Positions 1 to 8,405 of a DNA stretch of 64,000 nucleotides are shown piece by piece (the stretch's first letter is position 1; each line of letters begins with the position of its first letter). Source of the DNA: Streptomyces sp. NBC_01268 (GTDB taxonomy: Bacteria > Actinomycetota > Actinomycetes > Streptomycetales > Streptomycetaceae); NCBI RefSeq assembly GCF_036240795.1, contig NZ_CP108454.1:3472001-3536000 (forward strand). Reading direction: 5' to 3'. Under the pieces are notes generated by a model. It saw only the letters and a program-made list of their open reading frames with translations, was not told the DNA's origin and ran no database searches. Position numbers and translations under genes: made by a program.

Positions 1-1
1 C

Positions 2-133
2 CTGGTCCCGATGGCGGGCACCGTGCTCGCCCTCGTCACCCTGCTCGCCCTGCGCTCGCGGCTCCAGCCGCACGCGACGGGCCGCGTCGCCGCGCGTGGC
101 ATCGGTCACCGAGTTCCCGTGACGGTGGACTGA
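2..133 (+). CDS. C-terminal fragment of a membrane protein (transporter-like)
   Basis: The window opens inside this gene; only the last 43 residues and the stop are present. The visible part begins with a hydrophobic stretch rich in Leu, Val and Ala (about residues 1-18), then a basic, non-hydrophobic tail. This looks like the last membrane helix and cytoplasmic end of a polytopic membrane protein, for example an MFS or ABC-2 type transporter. The family cannot be named from this fragment. The stop lies just before the promoter of the following zinc-ribbon gene, so the two are probably separate transcription units. Confidence 0.5.
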   Translation: MVPMAGTVLALVTLLALRSRLQPHATGRVAARGIGHRVPVTVD

Positions 134-138
134 ACCGG

Positions 139-165
139 CGGAATACGTCACTATGGATCGTCGTT
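139..165 (+). promoter_or_regulatory. SigR-type promoter (GGAAT-N18-GTT) for the FmdB gene
   Basis: GGAAT at 140-144 and GTT at 163-165 are separated by exactly 18 bases, which is the published consensus of promoters read by the thiol-oxidative-stress sigma factor SigR of Streptomyces. The predicted start of transcription is about 30 bases before the GTG start at 202. The match is seen directly; recognition by SigR is inferred. Confidence 0.6.
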
Positions 166-201
166 AGCACTCGATGAGTGTGAGTGCCAGGAGGAAGACA
201 A

Positions 202-525
202 GTGCCGACCTACCAGTACCAGTGCACCGAGTGCGGCGAGGGCCTCGAGGCGGTGCAGAAGTTCACGGATGACGCTCTGACCGAGTGCCCGAACTGCAAG
301 GGACGCCTGAAGAAGGTGTTCTCGGCCGTCGGCATCGTGTTCAAGGGTTCCGGCTTCTACCGGAACGACAGCCGCGGTGCGTCGTCCAGCAGCTCGCCGG
401 CCGCGTCGAAGTCCTCTTCGTCGTCGTCCTCCACTTCGTCGTCGTCTCCTTCGTCGACCCCCTCGTCTTCGTCCTCCTCGGACTCGAAGCCGGCGGCCTC
501 GTCGAGCTCCACCTCGGCGGCCTGA
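202..525 (+). CDS. FmdB-family zinc-ribbon protein with Ser-rich tail
   Basis: A 107-residue protein of the FmdB putative regulatory family. The N-terminal zinc ribbon has two Cys-X2-Cys pairs (C8/C11 and C29/C32) that should bind one zinc. A conserved block follows (residues about 34-60, including KVFSAVGIVFKGSGFY), and then a low-complexity tail of Ser, Ala and Pro that makes up the last 45 residues. GTG at 202 is chosen because AGGAGG lies about 10 bases upstream; an upstream ATG at 184 has no ribosome site. The promoter resembles SigR promoters, so a zinc or thiol-stress link is plausible. The biochemical role of the family is not established. Confidence 0.85.
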   Translation: MPTYQYQCTECGEGLEAVQKFTDDALTECPNCKGRLKKVFSAVGIVFKGSGFYRNDSRGASSSSSPAASKSSSSSSSTSSSSPSSTPSSSSSSDSKPAASSSSTSAA

Positions 526-542
526 TCCACCTTTCCCGCGTC

Positions 543-570
543 TGCCCTGCCGACTTCCGTCGGCGGGGCA
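543..570 (+). terminator. Hairpin terminator after the FmdB gene
   Basis: A 12-bp stem (543-554 with 559-570, one G-T wobble) encloses a TTCC loop just after the stop codon. There is no real T tract, as is usual for Streptomyces terminators. It would separate the FmdB gene from the phosphorylase gene. Confidence 0.6.
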
Positions 571-603
571 TTCCGCGTTCCTGGGGCGGCTAGGGTGACC
601 GCC

Positions 604-1446
604 ATGACGAGCGACGTGTTCGCGGACATCGGTGTCATCGGCGGTTCGGGGTTCTACTCCTTCCTGGACGATGTGACCGAGGTGCCGGTCGACACCCCGT
701 ACGGCAGCCCCAGCGACTCCCTCTTCCTCGGCGAGCTCGCCGGCCGGCAGGTCGCCTTCCTCCCCCGGCACGGCCGCGGCCACAGCGTGCCGCCGCACCG
801 GATCAACTACCGCGCCAACCTCTGGGCCCTGCGCTCGGTCGGCGTCCGGCAGGTCCTCGGGCCCTGCGCGGTGGGCGGCCTGCGCGAGGAGTACGGCCCC
901 GGCACCCTCGTCGTGCCCGACCAACTGGTCGACCGGACGAAGACCCGCGCACAGACCTACTTCGACGGGGAGCCACGCCCGGACGGGGCCGTCCCGAACG
1001 TGGTCCACGTGAGCTTCGCCGACCCCTACTGCCCCGACGGACGCAAGGTCGCCCTGAAGGCCGCCCGGGGTCGGGGCTGGGACCCCGTCGACGGCGGCAC
1101 CATGGTCGTCGTCGAGGGCCCCCGCTTCTCCACGCGCGCCGAGTCGCGGTGGCACGCGGCCACGGGCTGGTCGGTGGTCGGCATGACCGGCCACCCCGAG
1201 GCCGTCCTCGCCCGGGAACTGGGACTCTGCTACACCTCCTTCGCACTGGTGACGGACCTGGACGCGGGTGCGGAGACGGGGGACGGCGTCTCGCACTCCG
1301 AGGTACTGCGGGTGTTCGGCGAGAACGTGGGCCGGCTGCGTGACGTGCTCTTCGACGCGGTGGGCGCGCTCCCCGCGACGACCGACCGGGACTGCCTGTG
1401 CTCCCGGGCCCACGACGGGTGGGACCTGGGGATCGAACTGCCCTGA
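604..1446 (+). CDS. mtnP: S-methyl-5'-thioadenosine phosphorylase (MTAP/PNP family)
   Basis: A 280-residue member of the purine nucleoside phosphorylase superfamily, close to MTA phosphorylases. It should split methylthioadenosine with phosphate into adenine and 5-methylthioribose-1-phosphate, recycling the by-product of polyamine synthesis. The phosphate-binding loop GVIGGSGFYSF is near residue 10, the PRHGRGH block near residue 58, and the diagnostic EGPRFSTRAES block near residue 168, followed by GMTGHPEAVLARELG. Length fits the family. ATG at 604 is preferred (AGGG 8 bases upstream); a GTG at 595 would add three residues. Purine nucleoside or methylthioinosine specificity cannot be excluded from motifs alone. 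Confidence 0.85.
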   Translation: MTSDVFADIGVIGGSGFYSFLDDVTEVPVDTPYGSPSDSLFLGELAGRQVAFLPRHGRGHSVPPHRINYRANLWALRSVGVRQVLGPCAVGGLREEYGPGTLVVPDQLVDRTKTRAQTYFDGEPRPDGAVPNVVHVSFADPYCPDGRKVALKAARGRGWDPVDGGTMVVVEGPRFSTRAESRWHAATGWSVVGMTGHPEAVLARELGLCYTSFALVTDLDAGAETGDGVSHSEVLRVFGENVGRLRDVLFDAVGALPATTDRDCLCSRAHDGWDLGIELP

Positions 1447-1664
1447 ACCTCGCGGCGGGGTGAGGAACGCACCGCGTGGACCGGACTGCCTCAAGCGTCG
1501 CGGACGTCGCCGCACGGCGGCAATCGCTCGACGGGGTGAGGAAGTTGTCCACAGAAGCCCGTCTGTCCACAGGCCCGAGCGGGATCGCCGCGAGGGCGGG
1601 AGGGTGAGTGCGGTTCGCCGGACGGTCCGGCGGACGGCTCGTCCCACGACAGGCGGTATCCGCG

Positions 1665-2213
1665 ATGACCTCAGACTCCTGCCTCCCCCACACCCGCACC
1701 TCGGTGCCCGCGCCGTGCGGTGTCCCCCCGTTCGATCCGCTGCGCGTGCGCGGCGGAAGGCTTCGGCTGCGGCGGGCGCTGCGCCGCAAGCGGCGGGCCC
1801 CCGCCGCGGTCCTGGCGGTGACCGCCGCCACGCTCGCGGCGGCCGGTGTGGCGGGGGCCGACGATCTGGTGGCCCCGCCGCCGCCCCGGCCCGCGGCGCA
1901 GGAGCGGCACCGGCCGCCTGTCGTACCGATCGTGTCGGCCCCGGTGCGGATCGCCGACGCGGAGACCGTGCGACTGCTGCGGCCCGGTGATCTGGTGGAC
2001 GTGATCGCCGGGCCCGGCATGACGACGGTCGGGGCCGGCGGGGGCGGTGAGGCGCGCGTGGTCGCCTCGGGCGTCCGAGTGGCCGAAGTGCCCGGACCGG
2101 GCGAGACTCGCTCGGACGGTGGGGCGTTGGTCGTCCTGTCCGTTCCCCGGCCGACGGCGGCGGAGCTCGCCGGTGCGGGCATGACGTCTCAACTCGCGGT
2201 GACGCTGTGCTGA
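1665..2213 (+). CDS. RcpC/CpaB-like (SAF-domain) membrane-anchored protein
   Basis: A protein of about 182 residues. A basic segment (about 30-45) is followed by a hydrophobic helix (about 46-62, AAVLAVTAATLAAAGVAGA), suggesting an N-in membrane anchor. The extracytoplasmic half carries GDLVDVIAG, VVASGVRVAEVPG and LVVLSVPRPTAAELAGA, which resemble the RcpC/CpaB Flp-pilus assembly domain. No other pilus gene is nearby, so a pilus role is only a family-level guess. ATG 1665 is chosen; an in-frame start at 1608 would add 19 Arg/Gly-rich residues and has no better ribosome site. Confidence 0.65.
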   Translation: MTSDSCLPHTRTSVPAPCGVPPFDPLRVRGGRLRLRRALRRKRRAPAAVLAVTAATLAAAGVAGADDLVAPPPPRPAAQERHRPPVVPIVSAPVRIADAETVRLLRPGDLVDVIAGPGMTTVGAGGGGEARVVASGVRVAEVPGPGETRSDGGALVVLSVPRPTAAELAGAGMTSQLAVTLC

Positions 2214-2324
2214 TTCGCACTGACGGGCTGTCAAGTCACCGTCCCGTGTGTACGGATTGGACGCCTCTGCGCCGATCGCGGCGTAATGGCTCCGCACACT
2301 GCACACAAGACGAAGGGCACCACG

Positions 2325-2813
2325 GTGAGCGCGAAGAAGGAAAGCGTGCTGGACGGCTTCAAGGCCTTCCTCATGCGGGGGAATGTCATCGACCTGGCCG
2401 TGGCGGTCGTCATCGGCGCCGCGTTCACCAACATCGTGAACTCGGTGGTGAAGGGCATCATCAACCCGATCGTCGGCGCCTTCGGCACCAAGAACCTGGA
2501 GAGCTACAAGTCCTGCCTCAAGGACCCCTGCAAGGTCGTCAACGGAGAGATGCAGGGCATCCAGCTGGAGTGGGGCCTGGTCCTCAGCGCCATCCTCAGC
2601 TTCATCATCACCGCGGCCGTCGTCTACTTCCTGATGGTGCTGCCCATGGCGAAGGTGCTGGCCAAGCGCGCTGCGCACGACAAGGCGAAGGAAGGCGTCC
2701 AGGAGACCCTGGAGATCAGCGAGCTGGAGGTCCTCAAGGAGATCCGCGACACCCTCGTCGCCCAGCGGGGCCCGTCCTCCGGTTCGAGCACCGGGGCGCA
2801 CCCCACCTCCTGA
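2325..2813 (+). CDS. mscL: Large-conductance mechanosensitive channel MscL
   Basis: A 162-residue MscL homologue, the homopentameric channel that releases solutes under hypo-osmotic shock. The conserved N-terminal helix FKAFLMRGNVIDLAVAVVIGAAF (TM1, about residues 11-35) and the second membrane helix (about 84-108) are clear. The C-terminal amphipathic helix contains the repeated Glu/Leu pattern EISELEVLKEIRDTL. The loop between the helices is longer than in E. coli and contains two Cys (about 65 and 70), a common actinobacterial feature. GTG 2325 is chosen because AAGGG sits 7-8 bases upstream and the product then begins at the conserved SAKKESVLDGF; ATG 2286 would add 13 residues. Confidence 0.93.
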   Translation: MSAKKESVLDGFKAFLMRGNVIDLAVAVVIGAAFTNIVNSVVKGIINPIVGAFGTKNLESYKSCLKDPCKVVNGEMQGIQLEWGLVLSAILSFIITAAVVYFLMVLPMAKVLAKRAAHDKAKEGVQETLEISELEVLKEIRDTLVAQRGPSSGSSTGAHPTS

Positions 2814-2832
2814 CCGACGGCTCGCGTCGGCG

Positions 2833-3048
2833 TCAGAGGTGGTGCGGCGGCTTCTCGTCGAGGAAGCGCGCGAGGTCGGCGGCGCTGTCGCTGCCGGCCG
2901 GAGGCCGCTCGCCCCATCCTCGGTCCGTGTCGTCCGCGGACTGCTGGTCCAGTGGATCGTCGAAGATCAGTGCCGGCCTGGGTTGGGGATCGGGTCGGGA
3001 GTCGGACTGCTTCGCTGCTCGCGGTCCGGGGGCGGGGGCGGTGCTCAT
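2833..3048 (-). CDS. Small hypothetical protein, conserved-looking C-terminus
   Basis: A 71-residue, acidic and Pro-rich protein with no membrane segment. It ends in ADLARFLDEKPPHHL, a helical-looking block that seems more constrained than the Pro/Asp-rich rest. It converges on mscL with a 19-base gap. It lies just downstream of, and on the same strand as, the Rieske-operon membrane protein (54-base gap), so it could be the last gene of that transcript. No function can be assigned. ATG at 3048 is preferred to an upstream in-frame start at 3072. Confidence 0.55.
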   Translation of the reverse strand: MSTAPAPGPRAAKQSDSRPDPQPRPALIFDDPLDQQSADDTDRGWGERPPAGSDSAADLARFLDEKPPHHL

Positions 3049-3102
3049 GTCTTCAGGGTACGCCGGGACCACCGCCCCGCACCGGGCCTGCCGATGGCCT
3101 TC

Positions 3103-3522
3103 TCAGCGGTCCTTCGGGTCGAGCATCCACAGGCCGAGGACGACGAGGAAGGACAGGACCAGGAAGCCCGCCCCCCACCAGGCGGTCCCGGTGTCGCCGG
3201 ACATCCACTCGTCGACCACGATCGTCAGGCCCCACAGCTGGCCCACGACGACGGTGAGGGCGAGCACCAGGCGGGCGGTGAGCTTGGAGGAGCGTTCCGG
3301 CTCCTGCTCGGTCCCGGCGCCCGGGCCGGGGCCGGTGTTCCGGATCCGGGGGTCGCCGTAACCGCTGGTGGGGCGGATCTGGGGGTAGCGCTCATGGACC
3401 GGGCGGTTGAGACGCGGCTGGGCGCTGCCGGGGGTGTAGGCGGGCCGGGGCGGGAGCTCCTGCGGGGTCTCCGGCGGCTGGGGCGGGGCGGCCGGGTCCT
3501 TGGGGAACGGGGTGTCGGTCAT
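3103..3522 (-). CDS. Small two-helix membrane protein at the end of the molybdoenzyme operon
   Basis: A 139-residue protein. The first 80 residues are Pro-rich and hydrophilic; two hydrophobic helices follow (about 87-107 and 116-134) with a short loop, ending in LDPKDR. Its ATG overlaps the stop of the Rieske gene (ATGA, 3519-3522), so it is almost certainly translated with it. That coupling suggests an accessory or anchoring part of the molybdoenzyme complex, but no family is recognised. Confidence 0.7.
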   Translation of the reverse strand: MTDTPFPKDPAAPPQPPETPQELPPRPAYTPGSAQPRLNRPVHERYPQIRPTSGYGDPRIRNTGPGPGAGTEQEPERSSKLTARLVLALTVVVGQLWGLTIVVDEWMSGDTGTAWWGAGFLVLSFLVVLGLWMLDPKDR

Positions 3523-4187
3523 GTCCGGCGGCTCCTCTCCAGGGTGCTGCCGAGCGGGCTGCCTTCGGTGGCACCCGGGCAGCCGAGGCGGCCGGCGAGT
3601 TCGGGGCGGGTCTCGCCGAGCTGGCGGCAAAGGCCCTCCTGGACGCTCTCGCCGGAGCGTGTGGTGCCGACGGCCCAGACGCTTCCGTCGGCCTCCTCGA
3701 CCAGGAGCACCTTGGGAAGCGGCCGGGGCGGCGGGCCCGCGGTCACCTCCCCGGTGCGGGCGTCGAAGACTCCCTCGTGGCAGGGGCAGTACAGCTCGCC
3801 CTCGTTCCCCCGGTCCTTGCGCCAGAGCACGGCGCAGGCGAGGTGGGTACAGACGGCCGAGTAGCCGGCGAGGGTGCCGTCCTCCAGGCGGACGGCGACG
3901 GCGCGGTCCTCTTCCTCCGGGTAGCGGAAGGCGAGGGACTCGCCGGGCGGGAGCGAGTCGGCGATCCTCTTCGGCTGGGGTGCCCCGTCGCTGTCGCCGT
4001 GCCGGTGCAGGATGCCGGAGGCGACGCCGATGCCGCCGACGGCGAGGCCGCCGGAGACGGTGGCGACGATCCGCAGGTAGTCGCGGCGGGTGGTGAGGGA
4101 GTCGGCGGAGATGCGGTCGTGCAGGGCGGCCTGGGCGGCGTCGGGTGCTTCGGCGCCGTTGTCGGAGGGCTGCTGGGTGAGGCTCAT
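3519..4187 (-). CDS. Rieske [2Fe-2S] protein with Tat signal
   Basis: A 222-residue Rieske protein. A twin-arginine motif (TTRRDYLRI, about residue 38) precedes a hydrophobic Gly/Ala-rich helix, so the protein should be Tat-exported and held by an uncleaved anchor. The cluster motifs are CTHLAC and CPCHEGVFD, giving the expected two Cys and two His ligands. It overlaps the upstream ferredoxin-like gene and the downstream small membrane gene by ATGA junctions, so it belongs to the same complex. A Rieske subunit beside a NapA/NasA-like enzyme suggests electron entry from the quinone pool or an extra electron relay; this is inference. Confidence 0.88.
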   Translation of the reverse strand: MSLTQQPSDNGAEAPDAAQAALHDRISADSLTTRRDYLRIVATVSGGLAVGGIGVASGILHRHGDSDGAPQPKRIADSLPPGESLAFRYPEEEDRAVAVRLEDGTLAGYSAVCTHLACAVLWRKDRGNEGELYCPCHEGVFDARTGEVTAGPPPRPLPKVLLVEEADGSVWAVGTTRSGESVQEGLCRQLGETRPELAGRLGCPGATEGSPLGSTLERSRRT

Positions 4188-4783
4188 CGGACGTCCACTC
4201 CGTTGACTTCGACGATGGGGAGACCGCCGGGGACGGGCCATTGGACCTTGTCGGCGGGGACGACCATCGCCACGCCGGTGGAGATGGTCGTGGAGCCGAA
4301 GGTGAAGGAGTCGGCGACCTGGACGCCGGGGCGTTCGGCGCGCAGCTCCTCGAGGGTGCCGTAGAAGAGGGCGCCGGTGGGACAGACCGTGGCGCACATG
4401 GGGGCGAGTCCGTAGGCGGTGCGGTCGTAGCAGAGGTTGCACTTCATCTGCAGCTTCGCCTGGAGGTCGATCTTCGGTACGCCGAAGGGGCAGGCGTTGA
4501 CGCAGTTGGCGCAGCCGATGCAGCGGGTGGTGTCGGCCTGCTGCACGACGCCGTCGGCGGTGACGAGGATGGCGTCGGCGGGGCATACCTCGGCGCACGG
4601 GGCGACGGGGTCCTCGCAGTGCATGCAGACGGTGGGAAGGGAGGCGACGGAGCGCCCCTCTTCGGGGTAGTCCAGGTGGATCATCGACTTGCCGCGGTGC
4701 GAGTCGCACTCGCGGCAGGCGGAGACGCAGGCCTGGCAGCCGATGCAGCGGCCCGGGTCGATGAAGATGGTGCGGCCCATCAT
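4184..4783 (-). CDS. Four-cluster [4Fe-4S] ferredoxin subunit (NarH/PsrB/DmsB type)
   Basis: A 199-residue electron-transfer subunit. Four Cys-rich motifs are visible: [11 protein letters not shown] near residue 14, [30 protein letters not shown], and [11 protein letters not shown]...CATVCP. This is the arrangement of the iron-sulfur subunits of DMSO-reductase-family complexes, which pass electrons between a membrane cytochrome and the molybdenum subunit. It begins nine bases after the end of the molybdoenzyme gene and overlaps the Rieske gene by four bases. ATG 4783 is chosen (GAGGAG about 10 bases upstream); a second ATG follows immediately. Confidence 0.9.
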   Translation of the reverse strand: MMGRTIFIDPGRCIGCQACVSACRECDSHRGKSMIHLDYPEEGRSVASLPTVCMHCEDPVAPCAEVCPADAILVTADGVVQQADTTRCIGCANCVNACPFGVPKIDLQAKLQMKCNLCYDRTAYGLAPMCATVCPTGALFYGTLEELRAERPGVQVADSFTFGSTTISTGVAMVVPADKVQWPVPGGLPIVEVNGVDVR

Positions 4784-4791
4784 GTGCGGCG

Positions 4792-7104
4792 TCAGCTCCT
4801 CTCCGAGGTGCCACGGCCCTGGGGGGCCGTGGGGGGCAGGGGGTCGGCACGGGAGACCTGGGTCTCCGGGTAGGCGACCTGGCCGGGGGCGGTGGGCGGC
4901 GCGGGGACCTCGTCGATCCGCTCGGCCGGCTCGACGCGGGCGGCGCAGACCTTGTACTCGGGGATCTTGGAGCGCGGGTCGAGGGCGTCGATGGTCAGCA
5001 CGTTGGCCGCGGTGGGCGCGGGCCAGTGGTAGGGGATGAAGACGGTGTCGGGGCGGATGGCCTCGGTGACCAGGGCGGGGAGGACCTCGCTGCCGCGGCG
5101 GGTGACGACGCGGACCGGGTCGCCGTTGCGGAAGCCGAGGGAGGGGTGGACCTCGACCCAGGGGCGGGGGGTCTGCTCGACGAGGGCGCCCAGGCGGCGG
5201 GTCTGGTTGCCGGAGAGGAAGTGGGCGACGGTGCGTCCGGTGGTGAGGGAGAGGGGGTATTCCTCGGTGTACGGGTCCATGGGCGGGTGCCATTCGACGA
5301 CCTGCATATGGATCTTGCCGTCGGGGTGGTAGGTCCGGCCGTTCTCGAAGAGGCGGGGGGTGCCGGGGTGTTCGGTGTCGGGGCAGGGCCAGGCGATGCC
5401 GCCGGTCTCCTCCAGCCGCTCGTAGGTGATGCCGTAGTAGTCGTTGACCGTTCCGGCGGAGGCGAGGCGCAGTTCCTCGAAGACGGAGCGGGAGTCGGGG
5501 AAGTCGAACTTGTCGGCGGCGCCGAGGCGTCTGGCGAGTTCGCAGATGACCCAGGTGTCGGTGCGGACGCCGGCGGGCGGTTCCTGGGCCTTGTTGTGCT
5601 TGACGACGCGGGCCTCGGCGTTGGCCATGACGCCCTCGTCCTCGGCCCAGACGGTGACGGGGAAGACGACGTGGGCGTTGGCCGCGGTCTCGGAGAGGAA
5701 GAAGTCGAACTGGGCGTGGAACTCGGCGGTGTCGTACCCGTCCTTCACCGTGGCGTAGTTCGGGAGGGAGACGAAGGGGTTGTTGCAGATGCCGATGAGG
5801 CCGCGGATCTCGCGGCGCTGCATCTGCCAGACCATCTCCATCATGGAGGTGCCGGCGGCCGGCAGGTCGGCCTCGTCGATGCCCCAGATCTCGCAGATCT
5901 GGCGGCGGTGTTCGGGGTTGGAGATGGAGCGGCCGCCGGGCAGCAGGTCGGACTTCTGGCCGTGTTCGCGGCCGCCCTGGCCGTTGCCCTGGCCGGTGAT
6001 GGTGCCGTAGCCGGCGCCGGGGCGGCCGATGTGTCCGGCGGCGACGCACAGGTTGATGATCGACAGGCAGTTCTCGACGCCCTGGGAGTGGTGTTCGACG
6101 CCGCGGGCGTGCCAGGCCATGGCCTTGTCGGCGCCGGCGAACATGCGGGCGACCTGGACGATCTGCTCCTCGGGGACGCCGCAGATCTCGGCGGCGCGGG
6201 CCGGCGGGTATGCGGCGACGGTCTTCCTCACGTCCTCCCAGCCGGTGGCGTGGGCGGCGAGGTAGGCCTCGTCGGTGAGGCCTTCGGCGACGACGGCGTG
6301 GAGGACGGAGTTGAAGAAGGCGGAGTCCGTGCCGGGCTTGAGGGCGACGTGCAGGTCGGCGGTGCGGGCGATGGGTGTCTCGCGGGGGTCGACGACGATC
6401 AGGGTGGCGCCCCGGTCCCGTGCTCCCCAGAGGTACTGGGTCATCACGGGGAAGCACTCGCCGACGTTGGAGCCGGCGATCAGCAGGCAGTCGGAGAGGA
6501 GGATGTCGGAGAAGGGGTTGCCGGCCCGGTCGATGCCGAAGGCGAGTTTGTTGGCTCCGGCGGCGGAGACCATGCACAGCCGGCCGTTGTAGTCGACGTG
6601 CTTGGTCTTCAGGGCGACGCGGGCGAACTTGCCGACCAGGTAGGTCTTCTCGGAGAAGAGGCTGGCGCCGCCGAGCAGGCCGAAGGCGTCGTTGCCGTAC
6701 TCGCCCTGGATGCGGCGGATCTCGGAGACGGTGAAGTCCAGGGCCTCTTCCCAGCTGACTTCGCGGAAGGGCTCGTCGCGGTTGCGGCGCATGAGCGGGG
6801 AGGTGAGCCGGTCGGGGTGGTTGACCTGCTGGTAGGCGTTGATGCCCTTGGGGCAGAGCCGCATCCGGTTGATGTCGTGGTTGCGGGGTTCGACGCCGAA
6901 GACCTTCCCCGCGTGGTCGACCCGCAGGTACATGCCGCACTGCACGCCGCAGAAGCAGCAGTGGGTGGGGACGAGGGTCTCGCCGTTCTGGTCGGCGTGC
7001 CAGCGGTCGGCGGGGATGCCTCCGGCGTCGCGGAAGTTCCGGGTGCCGGGCGGGGCGACCGAGGGGTCGAGCGGGAGTGGCTGCCCGGCCTGCGCGTGGG
7101 TCAC
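4792..7104 (-). CDS. Molybdopterin oxidoreductase, NasA/NapA-like nitrate reductase candidate
   Basis: A 770-residue member of the DMSO-reductase superfamily. The N-terminal [4Fe-4S] site is C49-X2-C52-X3-C56-X27-C84 (C50 is also Cys). The expected molybdenum ligand is C177 in [11 protein letters not shown]. Met follows the ligand Cys, as in NapA/NasA nitrate reductases, whereas formate dehydrogenases have Cys/Sec-His there. The cofactor-binding C-terminal domain (SLTTGR...[10 protein letters not shown]...) is present. There is no Tat signal, so the enzyme is probably cytoplasmic. GTG 7104 overlaps the upstream stop (GTGA). NarK and NirBD nearby support nitrate reduction; formate dehydrogenase or another oxyanion reductase remains possible. 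Confidence 0.8.
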   Translation of the reverse strand: MTHAQAGQPLPLDPSVAPPGTRNFRDAGGIPADRWHADQNGETLVPTHCCFCGVQCGMYLRVDHAGKVFGVEPRNHDINRMRLCPKGINAYQQVNHPDRLTSPLMRRNRDEPFREVSWEEALDFTVSEIRRIQGEYGNDAFGLLGGASLFSEKTYLVGKFARVALKTKHVDYNGRLCMVSAAGANKLAFGIDRAGNPFSDILLSDCLLIAGSNVGECFPVMTQYLWGARDRGATLIVVDPRETPIARTADLHVALKPGTDSAFFNSVLHAVVAEGLTDEAYLAAHATGWEDVRKTVAAYPPARAAEICGVPEEQIVQVARMFAGADKAMAWHARGVEHHSQGVENCLSIINLCVAAGHIGRPGAGYGTITGQGNGQGGREHGQKSDLLPGGRSISNPEHRRQICEIWGIDEADLPAAGTSMMEMVWQMQRREIRGLIGICNNPFVSLPNYATVKDGYDTAEFHAQFDFFLSETAANAHVVFPVTVWAEDEGVMANAEARVVKHNKAQEPPAGVRTDTWVICELARRLGAADKFDFPDSRSVFEELRLASAGTVNDYYGITYERLEETGGIAWPCPDTEHPGTPRLFENGRTYHPDGKIHMQVVEWHPPMDPYTEEYPLSLTTGRTVAHFLSGNQTRRLGALVEQTPRPWVEVHPSLGFRNGDPVRVVTRRGSEVLPALVTEAIRPDTVFIPYHWPAPTAANVLTIDALDPRSKIPEYKVCAARVEPAERIDEVPAPPTAPGQVAYPETQVSRADPLPPTAPQGRGTSERS

Positions 7105-8297
7105 TTGAAGCCCTTCTTGATGTGGGTGAGGTAGGCGTTGCCGCGCAGGACGCGTTTGCAGCGGGGGCAGTACTCGGCCCATTCGTCGAAGTCGAGCCTG
7201 AGGTCGCGCATGGTGCCCTGGAGGTTCTCGACGTAAAGGGCGGCGTCGATGGGTTCGCCGCAGCGGCGGCAGGTGAGCAGTCCCTCTTCGCCGCCCGCCG
7301 CCGCCCCGCCTCCCACGACGGCACCGGCCGTGCCGGCGGCGGTGGCAGCGGCTCCCGCGGCGGTGCCGGCCTTGCCCCGCGAGGTGTACTTGAACAGCTG
7401 CATGCCGACGGCGGCCGGCCGCTGCACGATGTGGAAGAACTTCCCGAACGGGATGTAGATCAGGGTGAAGACCACCGACACCATGTGCAGGATCGCCAGG
7501 AACTCGTAGCCGCCGCCGTGCAGGAAGATCGAGGAGAAGGTGAGCAGCAGACCGGTCACCGAGATCACGATGAGGGCGATCAGCGGGACCAGGTCGTAGG
7601 CGAAGCGCTGGCCGGTGATGGCCGCGCGGTCCTTCATCCGGCGCCACAGGAAGTAGCAGGCGCCGGGGATGACGAGGACGGCGGCGATGTCCAGGCCGTG
7701 GAACATCAGCCAGCCGACGACGTTCAGCGAGTCGAACCCGAGGACCTTGAAGCCCCAGATCCGCATCTCGTAGCCCGGGCCCGAGCCGGTGGACGAGGTG
7801 AAGGTGAACCAGCCCCAGGTCAGCGGGAAGGTGATCAGCGCGGCGAGCACACAGCCCCAGAAGATCAGTTGGTGGGCGGCCCAGCGGGCGTGCGAGCGGG
7901 CGCCGAGGAACTTCTGGAAGCCCAGGTAGGTGGCGATCATCTTCGGCAGGGCGGTGGGGGCCCGGCGGAAGTTCTCGACGGAGAAGAAGGCGCGCCAGCC
8001 CTGCTTGAACAGGCGCCGGGCGCCGGGCGCCGAGATCCACACCGTGTAGCGGTAGGCCACGCCGAAGGCGAGGAAGACCGTCGCCACCGCGTACGGCAGG
8101 AGGGCCGAGTCGAAGTCGCGCAGCAGCCGGCTGCCGAGGACGATCGCGACGATCAGCAGGGCGGAGACGACGACCCCCGCGAGGGTCGCGCGGCGGCGCA
8201 CCTGGGCGGGGGTCTGCGGCGGCGGGTCGGCGGAGGCGGTCGGCGTCTCTGCGAAGGCCTGCGGCGTTTCGGCGGGGGCCTGCGGTGGCTCGGTCAC
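7101..8297 (-). CDS. Cytochrome-b-like membrane subunit with C-terminal zinc ribbon
   Basis: A 398-residue polytopic membrane protein, first gene of the five-gene operon. After a Pro/Ala-rich cytoplasmic start come about seven hydrophobic helices with scattered His (for example [30 protein letters not shown]). This resembles NarI/HdrE/DsrM-type cytochrome b subunits that oxidise quinol. The C-terminal 90 residues contain an Ala/Gly-rich linker and a Cys-X2-Cys pair repeated (CRRCGEP ... CPRCKR), a predicted zinc ribbon or small cluster site. It should anchor the molybdoenzyme complex. GTG 8297 is the only well-placed start. Confidence 0.75.
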   Translation of the reverse strand: MTEPPQAPAETPQAFAETPTASADPPPQTPAQVRRRATLAGVVVSALLIVAIVLGSRLLRDFDSALLPYAVATVFLAFGVAYRYTVWISAPGARRLFKQGWRAFFSVENFRRAPTALPKMIATYLGFQKFLGARSHARWAAHQLIFWGCVLAALITFPLTWGWFTFTSSTGSGPGYEMRIWGFKVLGFDSLNVVGWLMFHGLDIAAVLVIPGACYFLWRRMKDRAAITGQRFAYDLVPLIALIVISVTGLLLTFSSIFLHGGGYEFLAILHMVSVVFTLIYIPFGKFFHIVQRPAAVGMQLFKYTSRGKAGTAAGAAATAAGTAGAVVGGGAAAGGEEGLLTCRRCGEPIDAALYVENLQGTMRDLRLDFDEWAEYCPRCKRVLRGNAYLTHIKKGFK

Positions 8298-8405
8298 GCG
8301 GTCACCGTAGGCCAGATGATTTAGATTTGTCCTGTTTTGCCACGCAGGTGGGTGAGCGTGGCGCCGACCGAGTGTCCGGTGCGGCGGCGTTCCCGAACCT
8401 GTCCC

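Noticed and set aside
1447..1664. Small gene between the phosphorylase and the RcpC-like gene
   Set aside because: Only Arg-rich frames without start signals were found.
151..2220. A 689-codon minus-strand reading frame
   Set aside because: It is antisense to the zinc-ribbon, phosphorylase and RcpC-like genes, is Arg/Pro-rich and matches no family; it is a high-G+C shadow frame.
4792..7104. Formate dehydrogenase assignment for the molybdoenzyme
   Set aside because: The residue after the metal-ligand Cys is Met, not His, and NarK and NirBD adjoin; kept only as an alternative.
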